The position numbers and the translations under genes are program-made. The notes beneath the pieces were generated by a model. The model was not told where the DNA came from. It saw only the letters and a program-made list of their open reading frames with translations, and did not search any database. Shown here piece after piece: positions 46,207-53,966 of a stretch of 56,756 nt of DNA (the first letter of the stretch is position 1; each line of letters opens with the position of its first letter). The DNA comes from a virus: positions 1 to 56,756 of IMG/VR virus record IMGVR_UViG_3300044730_000684; one strand, 5' to 3'.

Positions 46207-46605
46207 ATGTCAGCATTGGATGAGGCTTTTCCTAGTGTAGAGCCGGGTTTGGTTCCGTTTGGATCGCGAGTGCTAGTACAGATTCGCTCGGCAAAGAAGA
46301 CTTCTTCGGGTGGCATTATTCTGCACACCGAGACTCGTGAGACAGAGATCTGGAATACCCAGATCGCGAAGGTGGTCACCCTTGGACCGTTGGCGTTCAA
46401 GAACCGCAATACGATGGAATCATGGCCGGAAGGTAATTGGTGCAAACCGGGCGATTTTGTCCGAGTGCCAAAGTACGGCGGAGATCGTTGGAAAGTGCCG
46501 TATGGCAATGACGGGGAGGAAGAAGCCCTGTTTGTAATTTTCAACGATTTGGACATCGTGGGTGGCGTAGTGGGCGATCCGCTAGCCATCAAAGCGTTTA
46601 TCTGA
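46207..46605 (+). CDS. GroES-like co-chaperonin
   Basis: 132 residues. FGSRVLVQIRSAKKTSSGGI is the GroES entry motif (DRVLV...K...GGI), followed by a beta-rich body and KPGDFVRVPKYGGDRW, similar to the GroES exit strand GDxVxxxKYGG. The mobile-loop part (HTETRETEIWNTQ) differs from bacterial GroES. Phage T4 gp31 shows how such a protein can replace host GroES to fold a capsid protein. Its place just before scaffold and capsid genes fits that role (inference). Confidence 0.8.
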   Translation: MSALDEAFPSVEPGLVPFGSRVLVQIRSAKKTSSGGIILHTETRETEIWNTQIAKVVTLGPLAFKNRNTMESWPEGNWCKPGDFVRVPKYGGDRWKVPYGNDGEEEALFVIFNDLDIVGGVVGDPLAIKAFI

Positions 46606-46613
46606 GGTGACTT

Positions 46614-47603
46614 ATGGGTGAAAAAAATCAGTTAACAGAAAATGACGACGTTTCAGAAAAAGAAGAGTACGTCGTTACGGAAACTCCTCCAGAAGAGGAG
46701 AACGTAGAGCAGCAGGCTGACGCCCCAGAGGCTTTGGCAGAAGAAGATGACGGCGACGATGAGCGTCTTGCTGATTCCGATGACGGCGAAGAAGACGAAA
46801 AGGCTAATGGCAAGCGTCAGCTGACTCCGGAAGAGAAGCGTGCGCAGCGTCAAAATCGTAAGTTCCGTCGCCGTGCGGCGATTGAGCACAAAGAGCGCGA
46901 GTTGGCGTTTTTGCGTGCTGAGAACGAAGAGTTTAAGCGCCGCTTATTGAGCGTTGAAAAGCAGACTTCGCAGTTTAACGTCAACGCCGTGGACCAGAAG
47001 CTAAGCGAGGCTTTGAACGAAGCCCAGTTAGCCGAACGCATTATGGCTAAGGCCATTGAGCAGGGTCAGGGTGAGGATGTCACGAAGGCGCTTCAGATTC
47101 GCGATGCGGCGTTGGAGCGGGCGCGCCAACTTAAGGCTGCGAAGGAAGAGGCCGAAAAGCCCCGTCCCGAAGCCAAGCCGGGTAAAGATCCTCGCGTGGC
47201 GGCGTATGCCCAAGAGTGGATCAAGATGAACGATTGGTACGATCCGTCCGGCAAGGATGAGGATTCAGCGATCGTTAAGGTCATTGACCAGCGCTTGGCA
47301 GCGGAAGGATATAACCCTGCCACGGAAGATTATTGGGTTGAGTTGGACAACCGGGTCGCCCGCAGGCTCCCGCATCGTTACGGAGAGGAAGCCGTGGAAA
47401 AGCCAAAACAGGCTGCGAAAAGGGGCGGTCCTCCGGTTGGTGGTAAGCGCGAATATGCGCCGCCGTCCACTCGAAAAGAGGTGTATATCAGCCCTGAGCG
47501 CAAGCAGGCGCTCATCGACGCAGGCGTCTGGGACAACCCGGAGTTGCGTCAACGCTACATAAAGCGTTATGCTGAATACGATCGTAATTCTTCTTCTCGC
47601 TAA
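46614..47603 (+). CDS. scaffolding protein
   Basis: 329 residues. The first 75 are highly acidic (EEENVEQQADAPEALAEEDD), then a basic patch (KRAQRQNRKFRRRAAIEHKE), a long coiled coil (about 95-190) and a compact end with WIKMNDWYDPSGKDEDSAIV and YWVELDNRVARRLP. Phage scaffolds have this acidic, coiled-coil form and sit between portal and capsid genes. It would guide capsid assembly and then leave or be degraded. Confidence 0.82.
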   Translation: MGEKNQLTENDDVSEKEEYVVTETPPEEENVEQQADAPEALAEEDDGDDERLADSDDGEEDEKANGKRQLTPEEKRAQRQNRKFRRRAAIEHKERELAFLRAENEEFKRRLLSVEKQTSQFNVNAVDQKLSEALNEAQLAERIMAKAIEQGQGEDVTKALQIRDAALERARQLKAAKEEAEKPRPEAKPGKDPRVAAYAQEWIKMNDWYDPSGKDEDSAIVKVIDQRLAAEGYNPATEDYWVELDNRVARRLPHRYGEEAVEKPKQAAKRGGPPVGGKREYAPPSTRKEVYISPERKQALIDAGVWDNPELRQRYIKRYAEYDRNSSSR

Positions 47604-47621
47604 ACAAGGGAGCGAGTTACT

Positions 47622-48158
47622 ATGAGCGACGAAAGACTGAAGAAAGCACTTAACGAAGGGCGTGAGAATCGGCTTGCGTATGATCGCGCAGCAACTGAGA
47701 GCCGTGAGCTGTCAGACGATGCCCGTGTTGAGATGTTTCGGCAGCAGTTTATTCAGGCCGCGTTGCCTGATTTGCCAAAAATTCCGGGTTACCACACTTG
47801 CTGGTTGACCACCACGAACCCTAGAGATTCGATCCAGTCTCGCATTCGGCTAGGTTATGAGCCGATTAAACCCGAAGATGTTCCCGGTTGGGAGTATGTT
47901 TCGATTAAGACTGGCGAATGGGCAGGTTTCGTTGGAGTCAACGAGATGTTGGCGTTTAAGCTTCCCATGTCGCTGTACAAAAAGTACATGCAGGCGGTGC
48001 ACTACGATGCCCCCAATGAGGAAGAAGCGCGGCTGATTGGTGCGAATGAGCGTATGCGTGAGCAAGCTGAACGCGCCGGTTCAAGGATGGACGAAGGTGA
48101 TGGCATGTCGGCAATTCGGGAATCCGCTAAGGTACGCGCACCAAATGAGTGGGCGTAA
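47622..48158 (+). CDS. hypothetical protein conserved near capsid genes, 178 aa
   Basis: MSDERLKKALNEGRENRLAY, FIQAALPDLPKIPGYHTCWL, TTTNPRDSIQSRIRLGYEPI and WAGFVGVNEMLAFKLPMSLY. The block LPDLPKIPGYHxCWLTTTNxxD recurs before capsid genes in podovirus-like phages (from memory), without assigned function. Possibly a capsid accessory or scaffold partner. GGGAG precedes the start. The stop lies in a hairpin. Confidence 0.76.
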   Translation: MSDERLKKALNEGRENRLAYDRAATESRELSDDARVEMFRQQFIQAALPDLPKIPGYHTCWLTTTNPRDSIQSRIRLGYEPIKPEDVPGWEYVSIKTGEWAGFVGVNEMLAFKLPMSLYKKYMQAVHYDAPNEEEARLIGANERMREQAERAGSRMDEGDGMSAIRESAKVRAPNEWA

Positions 48159-48174
48159 TTAGCAATTACGTTTT
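48154..48174 (+). terminator. A/T-rich hairpin at gene end, weak terminator or processing site
   Basis: CGTAATT-AGC-AATTACG (48154-48170) followed by UUUU. The stem overlaps the stop codon of the preceding gene and lies just before the decoration gene. Three A/U-rich pairs make it weak, so it may reduce, not stop, read-through. Confidence 0.45.
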
Positions 48175-48188
48175 GTGAGGATTTAATT

Positions 48189-48749
48189 ATGCCTTCGACC
48201 AGTGCAGCTTTTGGCCTGCGTCCGGCTTTTCATCCGAGCGGGGTTGTTCGCCCTGTCGCGATGACTATTGAGTCGGGCTACAACGCCAACATTCTCCAGT
48301 TCCAGCCAGTCCTGATTAGTGCCACGGGCAACATTCAGGCTGCTGGTGCCAGTACTCCCTTCGTGGGTTCGTTCATGGGTGTCGAGTTCACCGATACCGA
48401 TGGTCGCCGCCGCGTGAGCAACAAGTGGACCGCCGGAACTTCGGCTACGGACATTGTTGCTTATGTGACGACCGATCCGGCTATCGTGTACGAGATCCAG
48501 TCGGACGCAACCTTGTCGCTTGCGGATATTGGTTCTCAGATGGACTTTGACAGTGTTACCGCTGGTAGCACGACGACTGGCCTCTCTGCGGCCATGTTGG
48601 ACGTTGCTTCCAAGACCACCTCGGGCAACGCTCTTTGCCGTGTTGTTAACCTCCAGCCGGATGTCAACAACGCTTGGGGCGACGCTTATGTCATCGTTCA
48701 AGTCCAGATCAGCGAGCACCAGTTTGTCGCTGACCGGGCAGCCATTTAA
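48189..48749 (+). CDS. head decoration/capsid accessory protein
   Basis: 186 residues, beta-rich with few charges. FGLRPAFHPSGVVRPVAMTI, QFQPVLISATGNIQAAGAST, GVEFTDTDGRRRVSNKW and VEIQSDATLSLADIGS-like segments. Directly before the major capsid gene and about the size of decoration proteins. A gpD-type or similar cementing function is suggested by position and fold type. GAGGA precedes the ATG. Confidence 0.7.
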   Translation: MPSTSAAFGLRPAFHPSGVVRPVAMTIESGYNANILQFQPVLISATGNIQAAGASTPFVGSFMGVEFTDTDGRRRVSNKWTAGTSATDIVAYVTTDPAIVYEIQSDATLSLADIGSQMDFDSVTAGSTTTGLSAAMLDVASKTTSGNALCRVVNLQPDVNNAWGDAYVIVQVQISEHQFVADRAAI

Positions 48750-48762
48750 GGAGGACTAGAAC

Positions 48763-49677
48763 ATGGCAGTCCCAATGCGTAGTACTGACTTTCGTTCCAT
48801 TGTTGAGCCTATTCTTAACGAGGCTTTCGATGGCATTTATGACCAGCGTGCTGACGAGTGGAAGCAAGTATTCGTCCAGCAGCAGGGCATTCCCCGCAAC
48901 TACCACGAAGAGCCGGTTCTGTACGGATTCGGCGCTGCTCCGGAACTTCCGGACGGCACCCCGGTCACGTATGACGCTGGCGGCGTGCTCTTCTTGCAGC
49001 GTTACGTCTACAAGGTCTACGGCCTTGCATTCGCGCTCACGAAGGTACTCGTGGAAGACGGTGACCACATCCGTATCGGCCAGACCTATGCCAAGCACTT
49101 GGCGCAGTCGCTGATCGAGACGAAGGAAACCCTCGGCGCTAACATCCTTAACCGCGCTTTCACCTCCGGCTACAACGGCGGTGACGGTGTGACGCTTGTT
49201 GCGACGAACCACCCGATTGCTACGGGTACGTTCAGCAACCAGCTCACGACCCCGGCGAACCTGTCCCAGACCTCGCTTGAGCAGATCCTCATTCAGATCC
49301 GCAACGCTGTTGACAACAACGGCAAGCGCATCCGTTTGAACCCGGAGAAGCTCGTTGTGTCGCCGTCGAACGTGTTCCAAGCGGAAGTGCTCCTCAAGAG
49401 CGTTCTCCGTACTGGCACGGCTGACAACGACATCAACCCGGTGAAGTCGATGGGCCTCCTCGCTGGCGGTCAGGCCAACCTCTCGCGTTTGACCTCGACC
49501 ACCGCTTGGTGGGTGAAGACGGACGCGCCGGAAGGTCTGAAGCTGATGATGCGTCGTGGCCTTGAGAAGAGCATGGAAGGTGACTTCGAAACCGACTCCA
49601 CGCGCTTCAAGAGCACGGAGCGTTATGCGTTCGGATGGACCGATCCTCGGACGGTCTATGGCACAGCTGGCGTTTGA
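48763..49677 (+). CDS. major capsid protein
   Basis: 304 residues. AVPMRSTDFRSIVEPILNEA, YDQRADEWKQVFVQQQGIPR, AFALTKVLVEDGDHIRIGQT and VAANHP-type loop (VATNHPIATGT), IRLNPEKLVVSPSNVFQAEV and RGLEKSMEGDFETDSTRFKS. These are HK97-fold/Mu gpT-like features: N-arm, E-loop region, spine helix and a late beta-hinge. AAGGAGG gives the best ribosome site in the late genes, as expected for the most abundant protein. It is followed by a strong terminator. Confidence 0.9.
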   Translation: MAVPMRSTDFRSIVEPILNEAFDGIYDQRADEWKQVFVQQQGIPRNYHEEPVLYGFGAAPELPDGTPVTYDAGGVLFLQRYVYKVYGLAFALTKVLVEDGDHIRIGQTYAKHLAQSLIETKETLGANILNRAFTSGYNGGDGVTLVATNHPIATGTFSNQLTTPANLSQTSLEQILIQIRNAVDNNGKRIRLNPEKLVVSPSNVFQAEVLLKSVLRTGTADNDINPVKSMGLLAGGQANLSRLTSTTAWWVKTDAPEGLKLMMRRGLEKSMEGDFETDSTRFKSTERYAFGWTDPRTVYGTAGV

Positions 49678-49704
49678 CGGGAATCAGTCCAAAAGACTGG
49701 AGAG

Positions 49705-49730
49705 AGGGGGCTTCGGCCCCCTTTCTTTTT
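49705..49730 (+). terminator. strong terminator after the major capsid gene
   Basis: Stem AGGGGGC-TTCG-GCCCCCT (49705-49722) with a stable tetraloop and then TTCTTTTT. A smaller CAGTC/GACTG hairpin precedes it at 49685-49700. An identical 19-base core occurs again at 50095-50113. Confidence 0.93.
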
Positions 49731-49732
49731 GC

Positions 49733-49760
49733 TTGACGGCGTTATAGAAAAGCCTAAACT
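49733..49760 (+). promoter_or_regulatory. rightward promoter immediately after the capsid terminator
   Basis: TTGACG (49733-49738), 16 bases, TAAACT (49755-49760). It restarts transcription for the small fibre-like gene and the tail genes. There is no leftward-type dyad. Confidence 0.55.
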
Positions 49761-49784
49761 AGAAAATAGGACTAGGTGTAACCA

Positions 49785-49849
49785 GCCCATCTGACCGGCC
49801 TAGCGGACGATGCACAGACAGATGGGCGACTCGTGCATGAGGTGATGCA
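49785..49849 (+). promoter_or_regulatory. structured leader with competing RBS structures
   Basis: Arms 49785-49793 and 49819-49827 form nine pairs. The loop sequence ATGCAC (49810-49815) can pair with GTGCAT (49833-49838) outside the stem, a pseudoknot. The same TGCAT (49834-49838) can instead pair with ATGCA (49845-49849), which puts the GAGGTG ribosome site in a six-base loop. The two states exclude each other. Confidence 0.55.
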
Positions 49850-50086
49850 ATGGCTAATACAACTTTTACCGGCCCGGTTAATTCGCTTAACGGATTTTCG
49901 GGCACTATTCTCACCGTTGCTTCGGCCACGGTAACCAATCTTGTTTGCACTTCGCTAACGATTGGCTCGACCAAGCTGACCACGGGTTCAGTTTCGGGCA
50001 CGATTGCTGATCAAGCGGGTCGCATCCCGGTGTTGATAGGAAGCACCACACGTTACATCGCTCTGTACAGCAGCCTGACTCCGTAA
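49850..50086 (+). CDS. small fibre-type protein, 78 aa
   Basis: MANTTFTGPVNSLNGFSGTI, TVASATVTNLVCTSLTIGST and VLIGSTTRYIALYSSLTP. It has the same Ser/Thr/Val repeat style as the end of the large fibre and the start of the spike. The leader is highly structured and terminators flank the gene on both sides, so its expression is controlled separately from capsid and tail genes. Possibly a virion decoration or minor fibre subunit. Confidence 0.74.
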   Translation: MANTTFTGPVNSLNGFSGTILTVASATVTNLVCTSLTIGSTKLTTGSVSGTIADQAGRIPVLIGSTTRYIALYSSLTP

Positions 50087-50094
50087 ATTCGCTG

Positions 50095-50117
50095 GGGGGC
50101 TTCGGCCCCCTTTGCTT
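50095..50117 (+). terminator. second copy of the capsid-type terminator
   Basis: GGGGGC-TTCG-GCCCCC (50095-50110) then TTTGCTT. The 19-base core is identical to 49706-49724. It closes the 78-aa gene and would also lower read-through into the tail genes. Confidence 0.88.
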
Positions 50118-50139
50118 GTGATTGTGAGGGAAAGCAACC

Positions 50140-50769
50140 ATGCGTCCTATTAGTTTTACAAGATCACAGCCTACAGCGAACATTGCGAGCATCGTCACGG
50201 CTCAATCTTTGAGTGTGTCGGGTGCAATTACGCTGGATGGTGCGTTGGTATCTAACGGTGTGGCTACGCTAACGGTGCCTGCGGTGCTGATTGCGTACAG
50301 CCAAGCCTCTTCCACAATTAACTTTGTGGTGACGGGTACGGGTCCTGCGGGCCAGTCTCAAGTTGAGACGCTTGCGGTAACGGCGTCGGGCAACCTTACG
50401 GGTTCGTTGTCGTTTGCGACAGTGACCAGCATTGTTTCTGATTCCGCCGCAGCTTCGACCATTAGCATCGGAAACGGTGTGCCAGGTTACACAGCTTGGA
50501 TTCCGCTCGACATCTACACGCCGAATCAGGCCACGAACATTTCCGCAAAGAAGAGCGGAACCGTGAACTACTCGGTTGAGTACACGAACGAAGATCCGTT
50601 TAATACGAGCATCCAGCAGCTGGCGGTGCCGCATCCAAATGCGAGTCTGACAAACTCAACGTCTGATGAGACGCAGTTCACGACCACGTTGATGCGTGCG
50701 GTGCGACTGAAGATCAACTCAGGCGACGGGTCTGTGCGATTCACGATCGTGCAGCAGTCCACGAAGTAA
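50140..50769 (+). CDS. beta-rich virion protein, 209 aa
   Basis: MRPISFTRSQPTANIASIVT, ITLDGALVSNGVATLTVPAV and ETLAVTASGNLTGSLSFATV, then a domain with VNYSVEYTNEDPFNTSIQQL and LMRAVRLKINSGDGSVRFTI. This mix of stacked beta repeats and an Ig-like end is typical of tail or head appendages. Ends four bases before the next gene. No specific family. Confidence 0.72.
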   Translation: MRPISFTRSQPTANIASIVTAQSLSVSGAITLDGALVSNGVATLTVPAVLIAYSQASSTINFVVTGTGPAGQSQVETLAVTASGNLTGSLSFATVTSIVSDSAAASTISIGNGVPGYTAWIPLDIYTPNQATNISAKKSGTVNYSVEYTNEDPFNTSIQQLAVPHPNASLTNSTSDETQFTTTLMRAVRLKINSGDGSVRFTIVQQSTK

Positions 50770-50772
50770 GTC

Positions 50773-51477
50773 ATGGCTAACGTCAAGATTACGGACCTTA
50801 CAGCGGCGACAGCTCTGGGTGGTACGGAGCTGTTTGAGTGCGTGCAGGCTGCGACTTCGGTCAAAGCCTCTGCGACTCAGATCAAGACGTTTGTAGGCAG
50901 CTCGCTCAACATTACGGGCGGGGTCTTGGGATCGGTCACGATCAGCAACGCGGTTGGTGAGTTTGATTCGATTACGGTGACGGCGGGCGCGATTCCGTTT
51001 GACACGATTACGGGTCGATCATACGCGCAGAAAATATCGACTAGGGACCAAACTGCAACTTCCGCGAATGTTGCGTATGCCGTGTCATTTGATACCGGGT
51101 CATCGTGGGATAGCGGAATCACGGTCGCATCCAGCACGAATATTACCTTTGCGACGGCGGGCGTGTATTCATGTTCGATGAACTTTCAGCTCAAAAATAC
51201 CGACACCGCTAACCACACAGTTACCGTTTGGTACCAGAAAAACGGCACGAACGTCGCTAATACTGCCTCAACAATTAGTGTTCCTAAAGCAACTGACGGT
51301 GGTGTGACGGTGTTTGAACTTACGTTCCAAGAGCAAGTCACTGCGACTCAGTATTTGACTTTGTATTGGGCTACGACAAACACGGCTGTGACGATTGATT
51401 ACACTGCTGCGTCCGCTGGTCCTCCTAATGTCCCGGCGATTCCGTCTGTAATCTTTACAGCAAATAGGATCGTCTAA
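50773..51477 (+). CDS. beta-jelly-roll-like virion protein, 234 aa
   Basis: The N-terminus (ITDLTAATALGGTELFECVQ, SVKASATQIKTFVGS) is a common phage start module. The C-terminal 150 residues are a C1q/TNF-like jelly roll: FATAGVYSCSMNFQLKNTDT, VTVWYQKNGTNVANTASTIS and QYLTLYWATTNTAVTIDYTA. Such domains form trimers on fibres or neck whiskers. Its end overlaps the next ATG (TAATG). Confidence 0.76.
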   Translation: MANVKITDLTAATALGGTELFECVQAATSVKASATQIKTFVGSSLNITGGVLGSVTISNAVGEFDSITVTAGAIPFDTITGRSYAQKISTRDQTATSANVAYAVSFDTGSSWDSGITVASSTNITFATAGVYSCSMNFQLKNTDTANHTVTVWYQKNGTNVANTASTISVPKATDGGVTVFELTFQEQVTATQYLTLYWATTNTAVTIDYTAASAGPPNVPAIPSVIFTANRIV

Positions 51478-51791
51478 TGAACTGCAAGGGCGACTGGTCA
51501 GAGTGGAAGCAGTTTGCCAAAGGCGGTGGCGCGTTTAAGAGTCCCGCTTGGCAGCGTAAGGCTGGGAAAAATCCGGAAGGCGGTCTGAACGAAGCGGGGC
51601 GACGTAGTGCAAAGCGCGAGGGGATGAACTTGAAGCCGCCGGTAAGTGCTGGACAGGCAAAGAAGTCCCCCAAAGCAGCGGCGCGTCGTCGATCGTTCTG
51701 TGCCCGGATGTCTGGAATGCCGGGACCGATGAAAGATGAGAAAGGTCGCCCGACGCGCAAAGCGTTGTCACTACGGAAGTGGGACTGCTGA
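51477..51791 (+). CDS. DUF6321-like small basic protein
   Basis: 104 residues. AFKSPAWQRKAGKNPEGGLN and AARRRSFCARMSGMPGPMKD plus KGRPTRKALSLRKWDC form a clearly conserved pattern that I recognise as DUF6321, found in aquatic phages near neck genes. Very basic. Its function is unknown; DNA or packaging association is plausible. Confidence 0.82.
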   Translation: MNCKGDWSEWKQFAKGGGAFKSPAWQRKAGKNPEGGLNEAGRRSAKREGMNLKPPVSAGQAKKSPKAAARRRSFCARMSGMPGPMKDEKGRPTRKALSLRKWDC

Positions 51792-51792
51792 C

Positions 51793-51942
51793 ATGGCAAA
51801 GAAACCCGTTAAGAAAGTGAAAGTTAAAAAAGTTTTGTCTTTTACAGACAAGCTTGATATTCAGTTTTTGTTGCTAAAGGCGAAGTTTAATTCGCTGTTG
51901 GCGCGTATCAAATTGTTTGCAGCCAAGCTGCGAGGATACTGA
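51793..51942 (+). CDS. 49-aa Lys-rich protein
   Basis: MAKKPVKKVKVKKVLSFTDK, then a hydrophobic helix (IQFLLLKAKFNSLLARI) and KLFAAKLRGY. Starts two bases after the previous stop and ends two bases before the next ATG. Amphipathic and basic, so DNA- or membrane-binding is possible. Longer readings begin inside the previous gene and are rejected. Confidence 0.7.
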   Translation: MAKKPVKKVKVKKVLSFTDKLDIQFLLLKAKFNSLLARIKLFAAKLRGY

Positions 51943-51943
51943 C

Positions 51944-52903
51944 ATGGGCGTTAAATACGTTAAAGACTTTGCCTATCCTAAGCACATGGGCTTTCATGCT
52001 GCTTCGGAGCCGATGAGTAAGTACGGCAAGGGCGGCTCTGTAAAGGCGGTACCTTCTAAGGCGAAGGATTCTTACAAGGATATGCCTGCTCGTGCCAAGC
52101 CGAACGCTCCGGCTAAGGGTGCTCGGAAAATGGAGTCCAAGCCCAAGATGGGTAAGGGGCAGGGATACGCTGAAGGTGGGCGCGTTCCGGGTTACGACAT
52201 GGATCGACTGCCTGCGAAGAAGCCGCCGGGGCGCACGATGGATTTGGCTCCCTCGAAGCCGGAAAGGGGCGAGTATCAGGGCTACGCCAAGGGCGGCATG
52301 ACTAAGGGCAAGTCCAAAATTGCCAAGGTCATGGGCGAGTACAAGCGCGGTGAATTGCACTCGGGTTCTAAGAAAGGCCCGAAGGTGAAAAGCCGTGAGC
52401 AGGCGGTTGCGATTGCGCTGTCTGAGGCTCGTAAGGCCGGTGCCAAGATCCCGAAAAAGTATGAAGGCGGTGAGATTTACAGCACCGAGTACTTGGCTTA
52501 CGGCGACAAAAAGGGTCCGTATCGCGGTAGTCCGAAGAAGGCCAAGATGCTTGGTCGTCAGGACCGCCGTGCTCGCGAGGCCATGGAGCGTGCGGAAAAG
52601 TATGCACCGGGCATGAGCCTCGACATGTCGGGTAAGGTCGTTAAGAAAGCCAAAGGTGGTGGGTTTCCCGATTTAACGGGCGACGGTAAAGTCACTCGCG
52701 CTGATGTGCTGAAGGGTCGCGGCGTTTTCAAAAAAGGCGGAATGGCCAAGCACAAAGATGTGAAGATGGACAAGGCTATGATGAAGAAGGCCGTTCATAA
52801 GCACGAGAAGGCGATGCACCCCGGCAAAAAGCTGACGAAGCTAAGCGATGGTGGTGTTCCGTCTTACGGTCGCAAACCAATGTACGGCGGCGGTAAGTGC
52901 TAA
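51944..52903 (+). CDS. DUF6496-containing basic Gly-Lys protein
   Basis: 319 residues. Repeated KGG motifs (KYGKGGSVKAV, YAKGGMTKGKSK). KIAKVMGEYKRGELHSGSKK, GPKVKSREQAVAIALSEARK and AGAKIPKK match DUF6496. At about 240-253 PDLTGDGKVTRADVLKGRG is a dockerin/EF-hand-type calcium loop. The protein is highly basic and may be a DNA-condensing or capsid-internal component. The motif KKGG also ends the protein at 42603. Confidence 0.78.
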   Translation: MGVKYVKDFAYPKHMGFHAASEPMSKYGKGGSVKAVPSKAKDSYKDMPARAKPNAPAKGARKMESKPKMGKGQGYAEGGRVPGYDMDRLPAKKPPGRTMDLAPSKPERGEYQGYAKGGMTKGKSKIAKVMGEYKRGELHSGSKKGPKVKSREQAVAIALSEARKAGAKIPKKYEGGEIYSTEYLAYGDKKGPYRGSPKKAKMLGRQDRRAREAMERAEKYAPGMSLDMSGKVVKKAKGGGFPDLTGDGKVTRADVLKGRGVFKKGGMAKHKDVKMDKAMMKKAVHKHEKAMHPGKKLTKLSDGGVPSYGRKPMYGGGKC

Positions 52904-52968
52904 AATAACTTTCGTGTAGTCATGGGGGTCTGCTCGGTGCAGCGGGCCACGGCGCAAGAGGGACCCTA

Positions 52969-53964
52969 ATGGCGACTTCCGGTACGGTTTCGACAACTCA
53001 GTTTACGACTAGGCAGGTCATCGACCATGCCTACAGGCGTTGTCGTTTGGGTGCGCAACAGATCACCTCTGAGATGATCGACATTGCGAACGACCAGCTT
53101 TACCTGATTCTTTCCAATCTTGCTAACCGTGGCGTTCAGCTCTGGTGTATTGAGCGTTTGATCCTGCCGCTTTACGAGGGGCAGGGTGCGGTCACGTTAC
53201 CGATCGGAACGGTGGATGTGCTCAATACCAACCTGCGAACGCTGCTGGAATCGACCGGAACTACGGCTACGACATCCACGACCTTTCAGGTTTATAACGT
53301 CGATGGTTTGACGGTAACGACGGTTGGCATCAAGTGGTCCGCAACTTCGCAGCCGTATGTGGTTGAGATGTCCAATGACGGCATCACTTGGACTGCCGTT
53401 GATACGATGGAGTACACCAACGATCCGGATGAGGTCGCTGGCGAGTGGAGCTGGGTCGATACTGAAGTCCCAGAGTCTGCGGATTATTTTCGCGTTCGTG
53501 TAACGAGCGGAACCCTTTCGGCCTCGGAAGTTTACTTTGGGAACACGCCCAACGAGATCCCTATTGCGCGATTGAATCGCGATGACTATACGGCGCTGCC
53601 CAACAAATCTTTCCTTGGCCGTCCTTTGCAGTTTTGGTTTGACCGCCAGATCAACCAGCCGATTATGCGTCTTTGGCCAGTTCCAAACGCAACAGCGGAA
53701 ACGCAGCAGATCATCGCGTGGCGGCATCGTTACATTCAGGATGTTGGCACGATGACGCAAGAGCTGGACATTCCGCAGCGTTGGTTTGATGCGATTGTGG
53801 CTATGTTGGCGTCAAAGCTTGCAGAAGAGACTCCAGAAGTCGATGCAAATCTGATGCCGATCTTGGAGGCAAAAGCGGAGAAGGCGCTTGCTCAGGCTGA
53901 GAACGAAGAGCGCGATAATTCGCCAATATACTGGACTCCGAATCTCAGTATGTATACGAGGTAA
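52969..53964 (+). CDS. head-tail connector/neck adaptor
   Basis: 331 residues. FTTRQVIDHAYRRCRLGAQQ and ITSEMIDIANDQLYLILSNL are the helical adaptor core, with TLPIGTVDVLNTNLRTLLE typical of P22 gp4-like or other podovirus adaptors. A central inserted beta domain (about 90-205, VEMSNDGITWTAVDTMEYTN) looks like an F5/8-type fold. The end is helical with DIPQRWFDAIVAMLASKLAE. It is the second adaptor-like gene (see 4185). Confidence 0.74.
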   Translation: MATSGTVSTTQFTTRQVIDHAYRRCRLGAQQITSEMIDIANDQLYLILSNLANRGVQLWCIERLILPLYEGQGAVTLPIGTVDVLNTNLRTLLESTGTTATTSTTFQVYNVDGLTVTTVGIKWSATSQPYVVEMSNDGITWTAVDTMEYTNDPDEVAGEWSWVDTEVPESADYFRVRVTSGTLSASEVYFGNTPNEIPIARLNRDDYTALPNKSFLGRPLQFWFDRQINQPIMRLWPVPNATAETQQIIAWRHRYIQDVGTMTQELDIPQRWFDAIVAMLASKLAEETPEVDANLMPILEAKAEKALAQAENEERDNSPIYWTPNLSMYTR

Positions 53965-53966
53965 TC

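Noticed and set aside
48183-49380. 178- and 223-codon minus-strand frames over decoration and capsid genes
   Set aside because: Antisense to two strongly supported structural genes. Open frames reflect biased codon use there.
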